Assembly (NCBI RefSeq): GCF_004135345.1
Contig: NZ_CP035495.1
Location: forward strand, 682,001 to 746,000
Source of the DNA: Xylanimonas allomyrinae
GTDB taxonomy: Bacteria; Actinomycetota; Actinomycetes; Actinomycetales; Cellulomonadaceae
DNA length: 64,000 bases
Reading direction: 5' to 3'
A program made the translations under genes and the position numbers. The notes under the pieces are model-generated. The model saw only the letters and a program-made list of their open reading frames with translations. It was not told the origin of the DNA and did no database searches. Every line of letters begins with the position of its first letter. Position 1 is the first letter of the stretch. Of the stretch, positions 63,744 to 64,000 are shown piece after piece.

Positions 63744-64000
63744 TCAGCCGCCGAGCACGCGAATCGGTGACCCCGCAGCCCAGGCGGCGATGTCCTCGAC
63801 CACCTGCCGGAACCAGACCCGGTACGTCCCGTCGGTGACGTACCCCAGGTGCGGGGTGAGCACGGTGCGAGGCGCGGACCGTAGCGGGTGGTCGGCGGGG
63901 AGCGGCTCGGCGTCGTACACGTCCAGCCCCGCCCCGGCGATGCGCCCGTCGTGCAACGCCCCGAGCAGCGCGTCGGTGTCGACGAGCGGACCACGCGAGG
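63744..64000 (-). CDS. D-isomer 2-hydroxyacid dehydrogenase, C-terminal part
   Basis: Eighty-five codons are visible; the gene continues past the right edge. The segment RGPLVDTDALLGALHDGRIA, then GAGLDVYDAEPLPADHPLRS and VLTPHLGYVTDGTYRVWF, carries the C-terminal catalytic-domain motifs of the family, including the Glu of DAEPL and the His of TPHLGY. It uses NAD(P)H to reduce 2-ketoacids. It converges with the GH115 gene across a terminator. Confidence 0.85.
   Translation of the reverse strand, partial: SRGPLVDTDALLGALHDGRIAGAGLDVYDAEPLPADHPLRSAPRTVLTPHLGYVTDGTYRVWFRQVVEDIAAWAAGSPIRVLGG

Noticed and set aside
1-64000. tRNA, rRNA or CRISPR loci
   Set aside because: No T-arm-like GGTTCGAATCC segment with matching acceptor ends, no rRNA-like conserved block and no regularly spaced direct repeats were seen.

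Overview
The window is a GC-rich actinobacterial chromosome segment. Third codon positions are almost all G or C, GTG starts are common, and many genes look leaderless with a TANNNT -10 hexamer about 6-7 nt before the start codon. The mix of an intracellular GH10 xylanase, a GH115 glucuronidase, type II fatty-acid genes with an InhA-like FabI, an ImuA-ImuB-DnaE2 SOS mutasome and zinc-independent ribosomal protein paralogues fits a xylan-using member of the Micrococcales (Cellulomonas or Promicromonosporaceae-like). The genus is an inference.

Layout. 1-6 kb: tail of an iron-siderophore permease, an MBL-fold protein, two alpha/beta hydrolases and a large LuxR-type (LAL) regulator. 6-8.6 kb: a zinc-starvation locus, with a CobW-like gene divergent from rpmB-rpmG-rpsN-rpmE-rpmJ-rpmF around two Zur-like palindromes. 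8.7-22.9 kb: a lipoprotein, an EF-G-like protein with a degenerate GTP site, a LysR/YeiH pair, a PadR/membrane-protein operon, an ABC-F ATPase, a zinc peptidase, SURF1 and DUF3099. 23-28.6 kb: fabG-fabI-sixA facing serB-glgC, then divergent glgA. 28.6-36.8 kb: an ABC ATPase, NfeD/SPFH, and a TetR-controlled heterodimeric ABC exporter. 36.8-41.6 kb: a GH10 xylanase, an rRNA/tRNA methyltransferase gene whose 3' end is duplicated around a small AT-richer insert, and an iron-box-controlled siderophore-interacting protein. 42-49.2 kb: a 1748-residue LPXTG surface protein followed by an ECF sigma factor fused to a zinc finger, a membrane helix and an extracellular Ig-like region; this is the most unusual pair here. 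50-56.3 kb: the LexA-controlled imuA-imuB-dnaE2 operon. 56.3-64 kb: a RIO kinase, membrane proteins, a berberine-bridge-type oxidase, GH115 and a partial 2-hydroxyacid dehydrogenase.

At least thirteen otherwise well-conserved genes carry apparent one-base frameshifts, most of them in or beside runs of G or C. This is far more than expected for real pseudogenes, and I read it mainly as homopolymer error in the sequence. Affected genes are given as full spans, with the break point stated.

No tRNA, rRNA, CRISPR array, transposase or integrase was recognised.
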